64,000 nucleotides of DNA. Origin: Pseudoalteromonas fuliginea. GTDB taxonomy: Bacteria; Pseudomonadota; Gammaproteobacteria; Enterobacterales; Alteromonadaceae. The stretch is taken from assembly GCF_000690055.1 (NCBI RefSeq), contig NZ_JJNZ01000026.1, positions 62,001 through 126,000 of the forward strand, in the 5' to 3' direction. This document shows positions 1 through 10,349 of the stretch, in pieces. Both the position numbers and the translations under genes were made by a program. Under the pieces are notes generated by a model. It had not been told where the DNA came from. It saw only the letters and a list, made by a program, of their open reading frames with translations, and did no database searches. Numbering within the stretch: position 1 is the stretch's first letter; each line of letters starts with the position of its first letter.

Positions 1-714
1 GTAGTCTGGGAGCTGTACAATACCAAGCCCCTTTTTTGCGCCATCCACCAGCGCCCAACCACTATTACACTGTAGCCGTCCCGCTATTTTAATGTGTTTA
101 TCGCGCCCATTTTCGTTTACGCGCCAGTAGCTACTATTCCCAATTAAACATTCATGGCTGTTTAGCTCGCCTAAAGTATGCGGCTCACCAAATCGCGTTA
201 AATACTGTGGTGCCGCGCACATAATAAAGCGCCGCGCACTTAACCTACGCGCTTTTAAGCTCGAATCTTTTAAATGCCCTAGCCTTATGGCTAAATCAAA
301 TCCGCCCTCTAATAAGTTTTCTTGCTCGTTACTTAGTGTGGCAACAACTTCGACCTCGGGATGATCCTTCATAAAATTATGCACTATGGGCATAATAAAG
401 CTCTCTCCGTACATAACTGGTGCTGTGAGCTTTATTTTACCTTTAGGCGTACTTTGTTGCTGAGCAAGGCCTTGAGTTGCCTCATCCATAGCGTGTTGTA
501 AGTGCTTTATTTGATGTAAGTACACTTCACCTTCTTTAGTTAAAACCACTTTACGAGTAGTACGAGTTAAAAGCTGGGTATTTAAACGTTGTTCAAGCGC
601 CGTAACATGACGGCTAATATGCGCAACCGAAAGCCCAAGCATTTTTGCAGCCGCAGTAAAGCTGCCCTCTTCACCAACCGCTATAAACTCATCAATTCCA
701 TCCCAACGCGCCAT
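1..714 (-). CDS. LysR-family transcriptional regulator (C-terminus cut by window edge)
   Basis: Reading the minus strand from the ATG at 714 gives 238 uninterrupted residues, beginning MARWDGIDEFIAVGEEGSF and running off the window start. Residues 1-60 form the LysR winged HTH (SFTAAAKMLGLSVAHISRHV), followed by the linker helix and the effector domain (KIKLTAPVMYGESF..., then ...RRLSARRFIMCAAPQYL). About 60 C-terminal residues are missing, since family members are about 300 aa. It is transcribed divergently from frmA, with a T-N11-A palindrome between the two genes, so it most likely controls the formaldehyde-detoxification genes and itself. That role is inferred from position; the family assignment is firm. 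Confidence 0.9.
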   Translation of the reverse strand, partial: MARWDGIDEFIAVGEEGSFTAAAKMLGLSVAHISRHVTALEQRLNTQLLTRTTRKVVLTKEGEVYLHQIKHLQHAMDEATQGLAQQQSTPKGKIKLTAPVMYGESFIMPIVHNFMKDHPEVEVVATLSNEQENLLEGGFDLAIRLGHLKDSSLKARRLSARRFIMCAAPQYLTRFGEPHTLGELNSHECLIGNSSYWRVNENGRDKHIKIAGRLQCNSGWALVDGAKKGLGIVQLPDY

Positions 715-759
715 TATTACCATACTGTAAAAGTGTTTTAATAAAATTGAGATTATCAT

Positions 760-776
760 TATTTGAGAAACAAATA
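760..776. promoter_or_regulatory. Probable LysR-type operator between lysR and frmA
   Basis: The palindrome TATTTG-AGAAA-CAAATA lies in the 134-bp divergent spacer. Its inner TTTG-N5-CAAA half-sites fit the T-N11-A rule for LysR-type regulators. It sits 73 bp upstream of the frmA start and 46 bp from the regulator start, a usual place for autoregulation and activation. Binding is inferred, not shown. Confidence 0.5.
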
Positions 777-782
777 CAATAA

Positions 783-1970
<1,188 letters not shown>

Positions 1971-2000
1971 TAAACTGCATTCGTAAAATAGCTTATTAAT

Positions 2001-2029
2001 AAGCCGTAATACTTTTAAGTTTACGGCTT
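2001..2029 (+). terminator. Hairpin between frmA and fghA (weak terminator or processing site)
   Basis: The 9-bp perfect stem AAGCCGTAA / TTACGGCTT with an 11-nt loop ends directly before the fghA ribosome site AAGGA (2031-2036). It lacks a long T run, so it may reduce or tune expression of fghA rather than end the transcript. Confidence 0.45.
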
Positions 2030-2042
2030 TTAAGGATTAAGT

Positions 2043-2885
2043 ATGTTAGAAAATATCTCAAGTGTAAAAGTGTCTGGCGGTTGGCATAAGCAATATACTC
2101 ACAGCTCGCAAAGTACACATTGCACTATGCGCTTTGCCGTATTTTTACCACCTGGCGCAAGTGAAGCAAATAAAGTACCGGTACTTTATTGGTTATCGGG
2201 ATTAACCTGTACCGACGAAAATTTTATGCAAAAAGCCGGTGCATTTAAAAAAGCAGCAGAGCTGGGTATTGCTATTGTAGCGCCTGACACCAGCCCGCGT
2301 GGCGAGAACGTCCCCAATGAAGACAGCTACGACTTTGCACAAGGCGCAGGCTTTTACGTAAATGCCACGCAAGCTCCTTACAACACCCATTTTAATATGT
2401 ACGATTATGTTGTTAGTGAATTACCAGCACTTATTGAACAACATTTTCCAATAACAAGCACAAAAGCAATTAGCGGTCACTCTATGGGCGGGCACGGTGC
2501 ATTAATGGTTGCACTTAAAAACCCGACTGCGTTTGTAAGTGCCTCGGCTTTTAGCCCTATTGTAAATCCTATTGAATGCCCTTGGGGTGTAAAAGCATTT
2601 ACTGGTTATTTAGGAAATGATAAAGCGCTTTGGAAGCAATACGACAGCTGCGAGCTGATGAAAAACACAGAGCAAGCTCATTACTTACCCATGTTAGTGA
2701 GTCAAGGTGATGCCGATGGTTTTTTACAAGAGCAACTTAAGCCAGAAAACTTAGTCGCTATTGCAAATAAAAAAGGCTACCCGCTTACACTTGAAATGCA
2801 AGCAGGCTATGATCATAGTTACTTTTTTATAAGCAGCTTTATTGACCAACACTTATTATTTCATCATCAGTTTTTAACTGCTTAG
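2043..2885 (+). CDS. fghA: S-formylglutathione hydrolase
   Basis: A 280-aa esterase-D type alpha/beta hydrolase that splits S-formylglutathione to formate and glutathione, the step after FrmA. Diagnostic sequence: LSGLTCTDENFMQKAGAFK near the N-terminus, DTSPRG, the nucleophile elbow SGHSMGGHGA (Ser about 147), the acid region SQGDADGF and the histidine in YDHSYFFI near the C-terminus. The length equals the family norm. AAGGA precedes the ATG by 7-8 bp. Its last 47 bp overlap the tail of the convergent lipoprotein gene. Confidence 0.95.
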   Translation: MLENISSVKVSGGWHKQYTHSSQSTHCTMRFAVFLPPGASEANKVPVLYWLSGLTCTDENFMQKAGAFKKAAELGIAIVAPDTSPRGENVPNEDSYDFAQGAGFYVNATQAPYNTHFNMYDYVVSELPALIEQHFPITSTKAISGHSMGGHGALMVALKNPTAFVSASAFSPIVNPIECPWGVKAFTGYLGNDKALWKQYDSCELMKNTEQAHYLPMLVSQGDADGFLQEQLKPENLVAIANKKGYPLTLEMQAGYDHSYFFISSFIDQHLLFHHQFLTA

Positions 2886-3222
2886 AGTGAGATTCGTTAG
2901 TGTGTAGATTAGATCCCTCAACATCTACACACTCTTTTAAACTCTTTGTTACTTGCCTACATGTTTGCGTAGTAGTGCTTTCCCCTTTAACTAGGCTAAC
3001 AAGAGCCGAATCTATCTTTAATCCCATATCAGTAAAGTTAAATCCGTTTTTATCTGTAGGTACTGGCTCTAGTGGGTTTTTATAAGGTGTTGACTGCGCC
3101 GGGCTAATACTATTTTCATCATTACGCGCCTGAGATTGTGCTTGCCCATCAATAATAGCGCCCGCAACTGTACAGCCAGAAAGGCAATAAAAAAACAAAA
3201 GTACAATAAGTGTTTTCATCAT
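2839..3222 (-). CDS. Small predicted lipoprotein, function unknown
   Basis: A 127-aa product with a lipoprotein signal: hydrophobic MMKTLIVLLFFYCL followed by the lipobox LSGC at about residues 14-17, predicting cleavage before Cys17 and lipid anchoring. The rest is hydrophilic, with an insertion rich in Ser/Asn/Pro, and carries two further cysteines (TQTCRQ, KECVDV). No family is recognised. It converges on fghA and overlaps it by 47 bp. Either of two adjacent ATGs (3222 or 3219) could be the start. Confidence 0.6.
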   Translation of the reverse strand: MMKTLIVLLFFYCLSGCTVAGAIIDGQAQSQARNDENSISPAQSTPYKNPLEPVPTDKNGFNFTDMGLKIDSALVSLVKGESTTTQTCRQVTKSLKECVDVEGSNLHTNESHSKQLKTDDEIISVGQ

Positions 3223-3294
3223 TCATCCTAAACAAAATATTACCTAAATTGTATACGTTTTTTATTGTAACTCTGTAAAAAAATGTAAGTATTA

Positions 3295-3519
3295 CTACCT
3301 AAAATCATTTATAAACTCTCTTGTAACACCCACCAGCTGCAATATAAAAAATGGCGACCCTAAATAACCTAAAATTTTATTAATAGCGGGTTGTAAGTGC
3401 TCTGTGAGTAATTCAGGAAATAAAAAAGCAAAAACAGATAACCCAACACAAAATAGTAAGGCTGTTTTTTCAAGTTTAGTTGTTGTGATTAATGTTTTAT
3501 TTAAAGGCAAAAGGTTCAC
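3295..3519 (-). CDS. Small hypothetical membrane protein
   Basis: A 74-aa open frame with a GTG start. It has one clear membrane segment (ALLFCVGLSVFAFLFPELL) and a second amphipathic stretch (ILGYLGSPFFILQLVGV). No convincing Shine-Dalgarno precedes the GTG, and an overlapping ATG at 3521 is followed at once by TGA. The composition looks protein-like and it occupies an otherwise empty 450-bp gap, but no homologue family is recognised. It could be spurious. Confidence 0.35.
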   Translation of the reverse strand: MNLLPLNKTLITTTKLEKTALLFCVGLSVFAFLFPELLTEHLQPAINKILGYLGSPFFILQLVGVTREFINDFR

Positions 3520-3731
3520 ATAGGTGTCTTTTAGTATGATAAAAGAATACGGGGCTTTAAAACTCAGATCAAATTAACTATCGCGTAAAATAGTAATAAA
3601 GGCATGTAAAAGTTTCCTAAATAATTCTTGTTAAATACAGGAATTAACAATAACTCATTGATTAATATTCATTTATGCCATGGCTTGCTGTTTGCTTATT
3701 ATTAATAAAGTTAACCAGCGCAGGCTCAATA

Positions 3732-4148
3732 ATGGAAATTGATTTACAGTGGAATGAAATCATCGATAACTTAATACACTTAGGTATTGCATACCTACTT
3801 GCACTACCCATGGCTTACGACAGAGAGCGAAGTAATGATGGCGCAGGTCTTCGTACCTTTCCTCTTGTTGCTGTTGCATCGTGTGGGTATGCATTAATCG
3901 CTATGTCGGTTTTAGATGGCGCAGAAGCTCAATCTAAAATGTTGCAAGGCATCATTACTGGCATTGGTTTTATTGGCGGTGGCGCAATTTTGAAAAATAA
4001 CAAATCAACCTCCGGTACAGCAACCGCAGCCAGTATTTGGAATATGGGCTTAATTGGTATAGCTGTAGCCTATAGCCGTTACGAAATAGCCATTTTGCTC
4101 GCCATTATTAATTTTATAACGCTAAGGTATGTAAAAAAGTTTAAGTGA
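3732..4148 (+). CDS. MgtC/SapB-family inner-membrane protein
   Basis: A 138-aa MgtC/SapB-domain protein. The signature is seen as AMAYDRERSNDGAGLRTFPLV (minus its first residue), then GIITGIGFIGGGAILK and TATAASIWNMGLIGIA, with four predicted membrane segments. The family is associated with Mg2+ homeostasis and acid or host survival; the biochemical role is unsettled. The ATG at 3732 is preferred because CAGG sits 7 bp upstream, whereas the earlier ATG at 3675 lacks a ribosome site and would add 19 residues. A second, more distant member lies at 9829-10341. Confidence 0.8.
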   Translation: MEIDLQWNEIIDNLIHLGIAYLLALPMAYDRERSNDGAGLRTFPLVAVASCGYALIAMSVLDGAEAQSKMLQGIITGIGFIGGGAILKNNKSTSGTATAASIWNMGLIGIAVAYSRYEIAILLAIINFITLRYVKKFK

Positions 4149-4297
4149 TAATTAGCTGTATTATTACAAGTAATGCGAGCAGATATTGGTCGTATTACGT
4201 GTGTATAATCACTGGCAAAATATAAATACACGATTTCAATTTGATACAATATAACATATAATAAATGCAGTTTTAAATCACTCTATATAGCTCTCTT

Positions 4298-5482
4298 ATG
4301 TCGCTACCTTCAACCGATAACCGCTTACATCATATTGATATATTACGGGGCATTATAATTATATTTATGGTTATTGACCATGGTATGTATTATTGCCTTA
4401 ATTACTCAGTTACCGATCCGATGACCATTCCAGGGACTGATCCCGTTACCTTTTTTACGCGTTTTGTTTCTCACTTTTGCGCACCACTCTTCGTATTCTT
4501 AGCAGGTCTATCTGCGGCTATAACAGAGCATAAATATGTATCCACTAAAGCATTTTCACAAAGCTTGATTATTCGTGGTTTAGTACTAATTTTGTTTGAA
4601 TTTACTATTGTTTCGTGGTCTTGGAGCTTTAACCCATTATACCCAATGCTATACGCACAAGTTATTTGGGCTATCGGCTGGGGCTTTGTTATTTTAGGAC
4701 TGCTGCGTTTCTTGGGCATTTATGCCATTTTTGTAGCAGGGTTATTACTCGTGTTTGGGCATAATTTATTTGATGGAACAAGCTTTGAGCCTAATACATT
4801 TGCACATACTGCTTGGTCCATTGCGCATCAAAAAAATGTACTTGATCTCCCTTTTGATTTTCAAATTAGAACAACCTACCCAGTTGCCCCCATTGTTGGC
4901 TTAATGGCATTGGCATATTGCGCTGGTGTTTATTACAAAGCAAAACAATACAGTAAAAAAGTGATGAATCACGCATTGTTATTAGGGGTTATTTGCCTTG
5001 CGCTTTATGGCATTTTACGGGGATTTAACTTATACGGTGATATGTCACAGTTTGCTATACATACAAGCTCATTGCTCACTGTTATGTCGTTTCTAAACCC
5101 AACAAAGTATCCGCTTTCGCTGCAATTTATGTTACTTGCAGTTGGCCTTGGACTTATTTCTTTAAAGGCATTAAGTGCTTTAAAAACCGATTTTTCGCAT
5201 AACTTTTTACAAGTACTGGGTAAAACAAGTATGTTTTCATACCTTGTGCATTTGTATTTATTACATGCTATTGCTTGGTTACTTATACCTATTCTTGGCT
5301 TTAATTTTAGCGATATGACCTACGCAGATACTCTCGTTGGTTTGCCTGAAGGTTATGGCATGAGTTACACAGCAACACTTTTATTCATAGCCGTTGTAAT
5401 AGGGCTAACAACCCTACTCGCTAAGCGATACATTGTTTGGAAGCGAAGCCACAAACATAGCTTAATTGCTAAATATATATAA
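4298..5482 (+). CDS. DUF1624 / heparan-alpha-glucosaminide N-acetyltransferase-like membrane protein
   Basis: A 394-aa multi-pass membrane protein that opens with the acyltransferase signature RLHHIDILRGIIIIFMVIDH (Arg-x-x-x-IDxLRG...MxxDH), typical of the HGSNAT/DUF1624 group. About ten hydrophobic segments follow. HFCAPLFVFLAGLSAA is another conserved element of the group. Bacterial members are presumed to move acyl groups across the membrane onto glycans, but the substrate is unknown. It stands alone with its own terminator just downstream. Confidence 0.75.
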   Translation: MSLPSTDNRLHHIDILRGIIIIFMVIDHGMYYCLNYSVTDPMTIPGTDPVTFFTRFVSHFCAPLFVFLAGLSAAITEHKYVSTKAFSQSLIIRGLVLILFEFTIVSWSWSFNPLYPMLYAQVIWAIGWGFVILGLLRFLGIYAIFVAGLLLVFGHNLFDGTSFEPNTFAHTAWSIAHQKNVLDLPFDFQIRTTYPVAPIVGLMALAYCAGVYYKAKQYSKKVMNHALLLGVICLALYGILRGFNLYGDMSQFAIHTSSLLTVMSFLNPTKYPLSLQFMLLAVGLGLISLKALSALKTDFSHNFLQVLGKTSMFSYLVHLYLLHAIAWLLIPILGFNFSDMTYADTLVGLPEGYGMSYTATLLFIAVVIGLTTLLAKRYIVWKRSHKHSLIAKYI

Positions 5483-5492
5483 GTAAAAACAC

Positions 5493-5519
5493 AAACCCCG
5501 CATAATATTTGCGGGGTTT
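5493..5519 (+). terminator. Rho-independent terminator after the DUF1624 gene
   Basis: A perfect 10-bp stem AAACCCCGCA / TGCGGGGTTT with loop TAATATT, followed by T's. A-rich sequence upstream allows it to work in both directions, between convergent genes. Confidence 0.8.
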
Positions 5520-5544
5520 TATGTCATTAACCAATACGTAAAAC

Positions 5545-6570
5545 TTATAAAAAGCTATCACCACTTTGCTTTAGCGTAACAGTTTGTGCTTGAGCGCTTT
5601 TAATTAATAACCCACAACGCACATCGTTTTGTGAAATTACAATTTTATCAATTGTGCTTGTATCGTAATTTACTACTTTGTTCTCGCAGCGTAACTGGAC
5701 TTTAGTTAGCGGCATTTGCGCTTCAAGCGCTACTTCACTTTTTGACAATAAAGGTAATACCGCCTGCTTAGGCGATAGCTCTATTTGTTGTTTTATATCA
5801 CCAGAACTTTTATAAATTTTATTAACTTGAGCTAATAACTGTTCCTTATTTTGCTGTGTAAAAGTGATGGATTCAATATTGCCTAACGCATCTATTGCGT
5901 CATAGGCACGTACATAATCTTGTTTTGATATAAACCATTGTAATGCATTTTTTATCACACGCTTTTGAATTTGATCTGGTAGGTTACCTCTAAATAAAAA
6001 CGCTTCGTTGATGTGCTGATCAAAGCTCTTCCAATCTTGTACAAAATAACTGTGCTGGCTTTTAAGCCATGCAAGCAAAACAATCTCAACCGTATTTTTC
6101 GTATGTTCGTTTTCTAACTCATTAATACGGCTTTTAGATTCATCGTATTTCTTTTCATCGATTAATTTACTAGCTTGTTCATAATCATTAAAAAAGCCGC
6201 GAGACGCTTTATCATTTGAAAAACCAGCATGTAAATTTTGCGAACTTACAGTAATAGTTTTTGCTACAGGTATAGTCTCGCCATTTAATTTTGCACTTTT
6301 GTAGTTGAGCTTAGACACGTAGTCCATTACTTCTCTTTGATACTTTTTTTGACCAGCTGTAGCTACAATTTCGATATCGCTCACTTGGCCGTTTTCATCA
6401 ACAAGATAACTACTTAAATTAATTCCTTCTAATCGAGACGCACGCGGTGAGGTATTAGTAAGTTGATCGTAATTTTTATTAATCACCTCTGCAGGGACAA
6501 AGTCGTCAGCAAACGCAGGGAGTTGAGTAAAAGCAGAAGTTAAAGAAAGCGCTAATATGAGTTTTTTCAT
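5545..6570 (-). CDS. Exported protein with TonB-like C-terminal-type domain, function unknown
   Basis: 341 aa from MKKLILALSLTSAFTQLPAFA, a clear Sec signal peptide (predicted cut after AFA). Residues about 25-110 (VSDIEIVATAGQKKYQREVMDYVSKLNY...) look like the TonB_C/energy-transducer fold: a GxVxDIEIVxS strand followed by an amphipathic helix. Then come a helical, TPR-like region and a C-terminal part with a Cys pair (RCENK, DVRCGLL). The ATG at 6570 is chosen over 6582 because GGATAAATCG places a GGA 7 bp upstream. No TonB membrane anchor or Pro-rich linker is present, so it is not an energy transducer in the usual sense. Confidence 0.6.
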   Translation of the reverse strand: MKKLILALSLTSAFTQLPAFADDFVPAEVINKNYDQLTNTSPRASRLEGINLSSYLVDENGQVSDIEIVATAGQKKYQREVMDYVSKLNYKSAKLNGETIPVAKTITVSSQNLHAGFSNDKASRGFFNDYEQASKLIDEKKYDESKSRINELENEHTKNTVEIVLLAWLKSQHSYFVQDWKSFDQHINEAFLFRGNLPDQIQKRVIKNALQWFISKQDYVRAYDAIDALGNIESITFTQQNKEQLLAQVNKIYKSSGDIKQQIELSPKQAVLPLLSKSEVALEAQMPLTKVQLRCENKVVNYDTSTIDKIVISQNDVRCGLLIKSAQAQTVTLKQSGDSFL

Positions 6571-6710
6571 CGATTTATCCATCCTAGATAGTGTTTATAT
6601 AATAGAAACAAACGATCGACATAAAAGCAAGTGTAAATACAAAAATTAGTTCATTTAATGAGCTTCACTTAGACAAAACTTAATAGATAAATATATTTTG
6701 AGGTATTAAA

Positions 6711-6733
6711 AAAGGCGCTTAAAAAGCGCCTTG
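6711..6733 (-). terminator. Rho-independent terminator after fabY
   Basis: Stem AAGGCGCTT / AAGCGCCTT around a short A-rich loop, followed on the minus strand by T6. It ends the minus-strand transcript of the ketosynthase gene, whose stop lies at 6751. Confidence 0.8.
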
Positions 6734-6750
6734 CTAACAAGTATGTGTGC

Positions 6751-8658
6751 TTAAAACATATCTTGATAGGAGTTTGTTGTGCTAAACGTAATTGCTTTTT
6801 CAAAGCCTGGTAACTGAATACTTTGCTCGTCTATTACAATGTCGTTGTCGTCAATAAGTCCGTCGCCAAAGCGATAAATAAGCTCGTACTGGCCTAAATC
6901 TGCTTGCGTTTGATACGTTTTCTGCGAAGCGCTAACCACACTATTTTTCTGTGTGTAACTAGTCATAACATCATCGCCATGGCGCTTAGCAAGCATCTGC
7001 ATTGTTACTTTTTCAGAAAGTACAGTCGCTGTTGCATTGTTTCCGCCAAAGCCTTTTGAATTTATAAAAGCAATATCCATATCAGCGCACTCGTAATGGC
7101 TATTACGAATATCAAGATGGTCGCTATAAACATCATCAGCCACTTTATCAATTGTGGTAATACCCGGCATAATATTATGACTAAATATGCCTAACGCAAT
7201 CGCTAACTGGTCACCACTTGCAGGTGCAATAGTATGGCCAACATACGCTTTTGGCGCTGTTACTTTCCAGTTATCAATAGCAAACGTTTGCGCTACTTTG
7301 TGATAAATCAAAGACTCTGTTACACGGTTTTGCGGTGTACTAGAACCATGGGCTAAAATAAAGCTACGTTCTTGCAGTGCTTCTTTACCTAATAAGCTGC
7401 TAGCAAGTGCGGCTGATTTTGCCATTGTAATATAGTTACCAGGTCCAGGTGATGTAATCGACTTTTTAACGCCATCTGCATTTACAAACACATCCGGTAC
7501 GCTGCCCATAATATCAGCGCCCAACTCAAGGGCTAAAGCATCATCCATTAAAATAGCAACTTGCGCGCCTTCACCTAATGTAAAGCCACAGTTATCGCCA
7601 AATGGGCGGCTGCTATTACGGTAATCTGGTTCCTCATCATTTGATAAGTTATCTAAACGACGCAGCCCTTCAACATTAGCAAGTGCACTCATGTTACCAA
7701 AGCCTTCTACAACTTCTGGTGTAATAGCACACTCAACACTTGCGACAACCGCAACGCGTGTACGCCCTGCCTGTATGTCATTAACCGCTGCACGTAAATT
7801 ATATAAAAACGTTGCACATGCGCCCGAGGTCGAAAACGTAGTCCCTACATTGCCCGTAACATAGGCATTAATAAAATCGGTAGACATTGTATTTAAGCCC
7901 AGTGCTAACTGCTTAGTGCTAACACGGTCGCCTTGTTGGCGCGCCTTTACTAAACCGCCTAGGCCTTTGTCGTCCATTTGGCCAATTACCGATGCTGAAT
8001 AGGTACCAATTTTATCTGGCTCTACGCTATTCATAATATGCTGCCAATCAAGCCCAGTTGATTTAATCGCGTCAGTAGCTGCAAAAATAGTGGCTTGCAA
8101 ACCACGAGGCTGATAGCGGCTGTTATACATAACTGATGGATCAAACCCAGTCGGAAATTGCCCAGCAGATTTAATTGGGTTATCGCGTGTTGAGTCGTGC
8201 TTTACGTCTAAGTCGGCTGCAATAGTTACTTTAACTTTTTTGCCTTCAAGCTCTTCAACTTGCCAGCTAGCTGGAACAGGTGCAGGTAAGTCGCGAGCAC
8301 GCGTTTCAAACACAATTGCGTTATCGCTTGATGCGGTTAGTGTCATTTTTTGCTGCCACGGTGTGGCATCGGCATCGAAGTGTTCTTTTTCAATTTTACG
8401 AATAAGTGTACCAGCAATAATTTGCTCACCAAAGCGTGCTTCTATGTCGCTTTGCTCAACATTATAACCTTGTGTATCTTGTAATTGGCCGTTTACAACG
8501 CTTACTAGATTCATCAGTGTGGCGAGGCCTAAAAATGTTTCACTGCGATCTTGAGCATTTAAACTATCTAACACGATACGGCGATAACCTTGATGAAAAG
8601 AAGTACGGCCAGCGGCGTTAATGCCACCCATGCCTACTATAACGGGTAATGCTGTCAT
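6751..8658 (-). CDS. fabY: Beta-ketoacyl-ACP synthase FabY
   Basis: 635 aa. FabY-class ketosynthases (about 630 aa, named in Pseudomonas) start fatty acid synthesis by condensing acetyl-CoA with malonyl-ACP, replacing FabH. The thiolase-fold catalytic cysteine is seen in STSGACATFLYN (about residue 280), with the two histidines in LAHGSSTPQNR and AYVGHTIAPASGDQLA and the late FINSKGFGGNNATA motif. The start MTALPVIVGMGGINAAGR has AAGG 6-7 bp upstream. The gene stands alone with its own terminator and is divergent from a GlxA-type regulator. Confidence 0.88.
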   Translation of the reverse strand: MTALPVIVGMGGINAAGRTSFHQGYRRIVLDSLNAQDRSETFLGLATLMNLVSVVNGQLQDTQGYNVEQSDIEARFGEQIIAGTLIRKIEKEHFDADATPWQQKMTLTASSDNAIVFETRARDLPAPVPASWQVEELEGKKVKVTIAADLDVKHDSTRDNPIKSAGQFPTGFDPSVMYNSRYQPRGLQATIFAATDAIKSTGLDWQHIMNSVEPDKIGTYSASVIGQMDDKGLGGLVKARQQGDRVSTKQLALGLNTMSTDFINAYVTGNVGTTFSTSGACATFLYNLRAAVNDIQAGRTRVAVVASVECAITPEVVEGFGNMSALANVEGLRRLDNLSNDEEPDYRNSSRPFGDNCGFTLGEGAQVAILMDDALALELGADIMGSVPDVFVNADGVKKSITSPGPGNYITMAKSAALASSLLGKEALQERSFILAHGSSTPQNRVTESLIYHKVAQTFAIDNWKVTAPKAYVGHTIAPASGDQLAIALGIFSHNIMPGITTIDKVADDVYSDHLDIRNSHYECADMDIAFINSKGFGGNNATATVLSEKVTMQMLAKRHGDDVMTSYTQKNSVVSASQKTYQTQADLGQYELIYRFGDGLIDDNDIVIDEQSIQLPGFEKAITFSTTNSYQDMF

Positions 8659-8784
8659 AATTTACCTTTTAGAAACGTGTTATAAGGAGAAGAAGCAGTT
8701 TAAATGGATTATGAACCACACATTGTGCTTTAATAGCCAAATATTCAGCACAAAAGGCCAAAAGATACTGGTCGGAGCATTTAT

Positions 8785-9795
8785 ATGACTGATAAACACA
8801 CTAATCCACCACTAAACATTGCTATAGCGGTATATCCGCATTTGTTAGTGACTAGTTTAACGCTGCCTATAGAAATGCTAAGAGCCGGCGAGGCCTTTGC
8901 TAAAGGGCATCTTGATAAGCAAAGCTTTAGGCCACTTGCTATAAATTTAGTGGCTAAAAGTGCTGAATCTATACCCACCCGCGCAGGCCTAGCTGTAAAT
9001 CCTGATTGCATAACAACTAACGCGCCCTACAGCGATTTAATTATAGTGCCGGGTATTTGGCGAAATCCGCGCCCTGTGGTACGTACAAATCAAGAGGTAG
9101 TTGATTGGCTAAGCGAGAGCTTTAGCGCAGGCAGCCATATAATTGGTGTAGGCACTGGCAACTGCTTACTAGCTGAGGCAGGCTTACTTGATGGCCACCC
9201 TGCTACCACCCATTGGCATTACGCCAAACAATTTAGCCATGACTACCCGCAGGTGCACCTAAAGCCCGACTTTTTTATAACCCAGTCAGAGCGCATGTAT
9301 ACCGTAGCAAGCCTTAATGCCCTTGCCGATGTGATCGTGCATATTATTAGCCAGTACTACACAAAAGCCGCCGCTCAACATGTAGAGCGAAACTTTTCGC
9401 ACGAAATACGTAAACCCTATGAAGATCAACGCTACTTAGAAGGTGCAGTAGATCGCCACCCCGATGAGCTAATTGCGCAAATTCAGTTTTGGCTGAAAAC
9501 CAATTTAGCCACCGAGTTAAACCTGCAAGAAGTCGCTGCCCAATTTAGCTTAAGCTATCGTACTTTTACCCGCCGTTTTAGAGCCGCTACTAACCAAAGC
9601 CCAATTGAGTATTGGCAACAACTACGTGTAGAAGGCGCAAAAGAGTTATTAGCATCATCAAATTTATCAATTCAAGAAGTGGCTTTAGAAGTTGGATATA
9701 ATGACCAAGGGCATTTAACACGCGTGTTTAAAAAAGTATTAAGCCAAACACCCAGTGGCTACAGAAAAGTAGTTAGGAGAAAGTTGTTTGGCTAG
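8785..9795 (+). CDS. GlxA-family AraC-type transcriptional regulator
   Basis: 336 aa. Residues about 10-190 form a DJ-1/PfpI (class I amidotransferase-like) domain (NIAIAVYPHLLVTSLTLPIEM, minus its last residue; VPGIWRNPRPV; GVGTGNCLLAEAGLLDGHPA), with Cys of GTGNC at the nucleophile-elbow position. Residues about 225-330 form the double-HTH AraC domain (LNLQEVAAQFSLSYRTFTRR; IQEVALEVGYNDQGHLTRVF). GGAG lies 9 bp before the ATG. It is divergent from fabY across a 126-bp spacer, so it may regulate fabY, but no operator is obvious. Confidence 0.85.
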   Translation: MTDKHTNPPLNIAIAVYPHLLVTSLTLPIEMLRAGEAFAKGHLDKQSFRPLAINLVAKSAESIPTRAGLAVNPDCITTNAPYSDLIIVPGIWRNPRPVVRTNQEVVDWLSESFSAGSHIIGVGTGNCLLAEAGLLDGHPATTHWHYAKQFSHDYPQVHLKPDFFITQSERMYTVASLNALADVIVHIISQYYTKAAAQHVERNFSHEIRKPYEDQRYLEGAVDRHPDELIAQIQFWLKTNLATELNLQEVAAQFSLSYRTFTRRFRAATNQSPIEYWQQLRVEGAKELLASSNLSIQEVALEVGYNDQGHLTRVFKKVLSQTPSGYRKVVRRKLFG

Positions 9796-9819
9796 TAACT
9801 ATTTCAATAGCACTAAAAA

Positions 9820-9838
9820 ACGCCACTTTTAGTGGCGT
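9820..9838. terminator. Bidirectional terminator between convergent genes
   Basis: Stem ACGCCACT / AGTGGCGT with a TTT loop and A-run/T-run flanks lies between the regulator stop (9795) and the stop of the MgtC-type gene (9829), partly inside the latter's last codons. Confidence 0.65.
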
Positions 9839-10341
9839 TCTGATTCGTTAAATTCTTTTCGATAGTAACGTTTTTGATAGTTTTTTACTTTAGTGTGTAC
9901 GCCTTTGCTTAAGCTTTTAAATTTAGCTTCGAGTACGTCTACACCGTATAAAATACCGACCACCAGCACCGAGAGTTTTATTGCAGCGCCAAGGTTTTCG
10001 GTCGCTATCATAACGCCTATTGATGCAAGCACCCAGATGGTTGCAGCTGATGTAACGCCAACTACCGCACCATCTTTTGCGAGCATAACGCCAGCCCCTA
10101 AAAAGCCAATACCTGTAATTATTTGCCCCACTACACGAGAATGATCAATTACATCCCCCTGTAAATTAAACGCAGTGGATAAAAACAAATACGTGCCCAG
10201 CGTTATTAGGGCTGATGTACGAATTCCTACAGGTTTACCACGCAATTGGCGCTCTATTCCAATAATAGCACCACAAAAAGCCGCAGTACCAATAGCTGCC
10301 CACGAATACGGGGCTACATCAATTAAATCTAAAAAAGTCAC
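9829..10341 (-). CDS. MgtC/SapB-family inner-membrane protein
   Basis: 170 aa. The MgtC/SapB signature is clear: AAFCGAIIGIERQLRGKPVG (GxIGxERxxxxKxAGxRT-type), RTSALITLGTYLF, VGQIITGIGFLGAGVMLAKD and TSAATIWVLASIGVMI, with four to five membrane spans and a basic C-terminal tail. It is the last gene of a minus-strand operon, starting 8 bp after the stop of the GNAT/C39 gene. This suggests co-transcription with the RimK-like ligase; the link in function is unknown. Confidence 0.82.
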   Translation of the reverse strand: MTFLDLIDVAPYSWAAIGTAAFCGAIIGIERQLRGKPVGIRTSALITLGTYLFLSTAFNLQGDVIDHSRVVGQIITGIGFLGAGVMLAKDGAVVGVTSAATIWVLASIGVMIATENLGAAIKLSVLVVGILYGVDVLEAKFKSLSKGVHTKVKNYQKRYYRKEFNESERH

Positions 10342-10349
10342 TGTTAACC

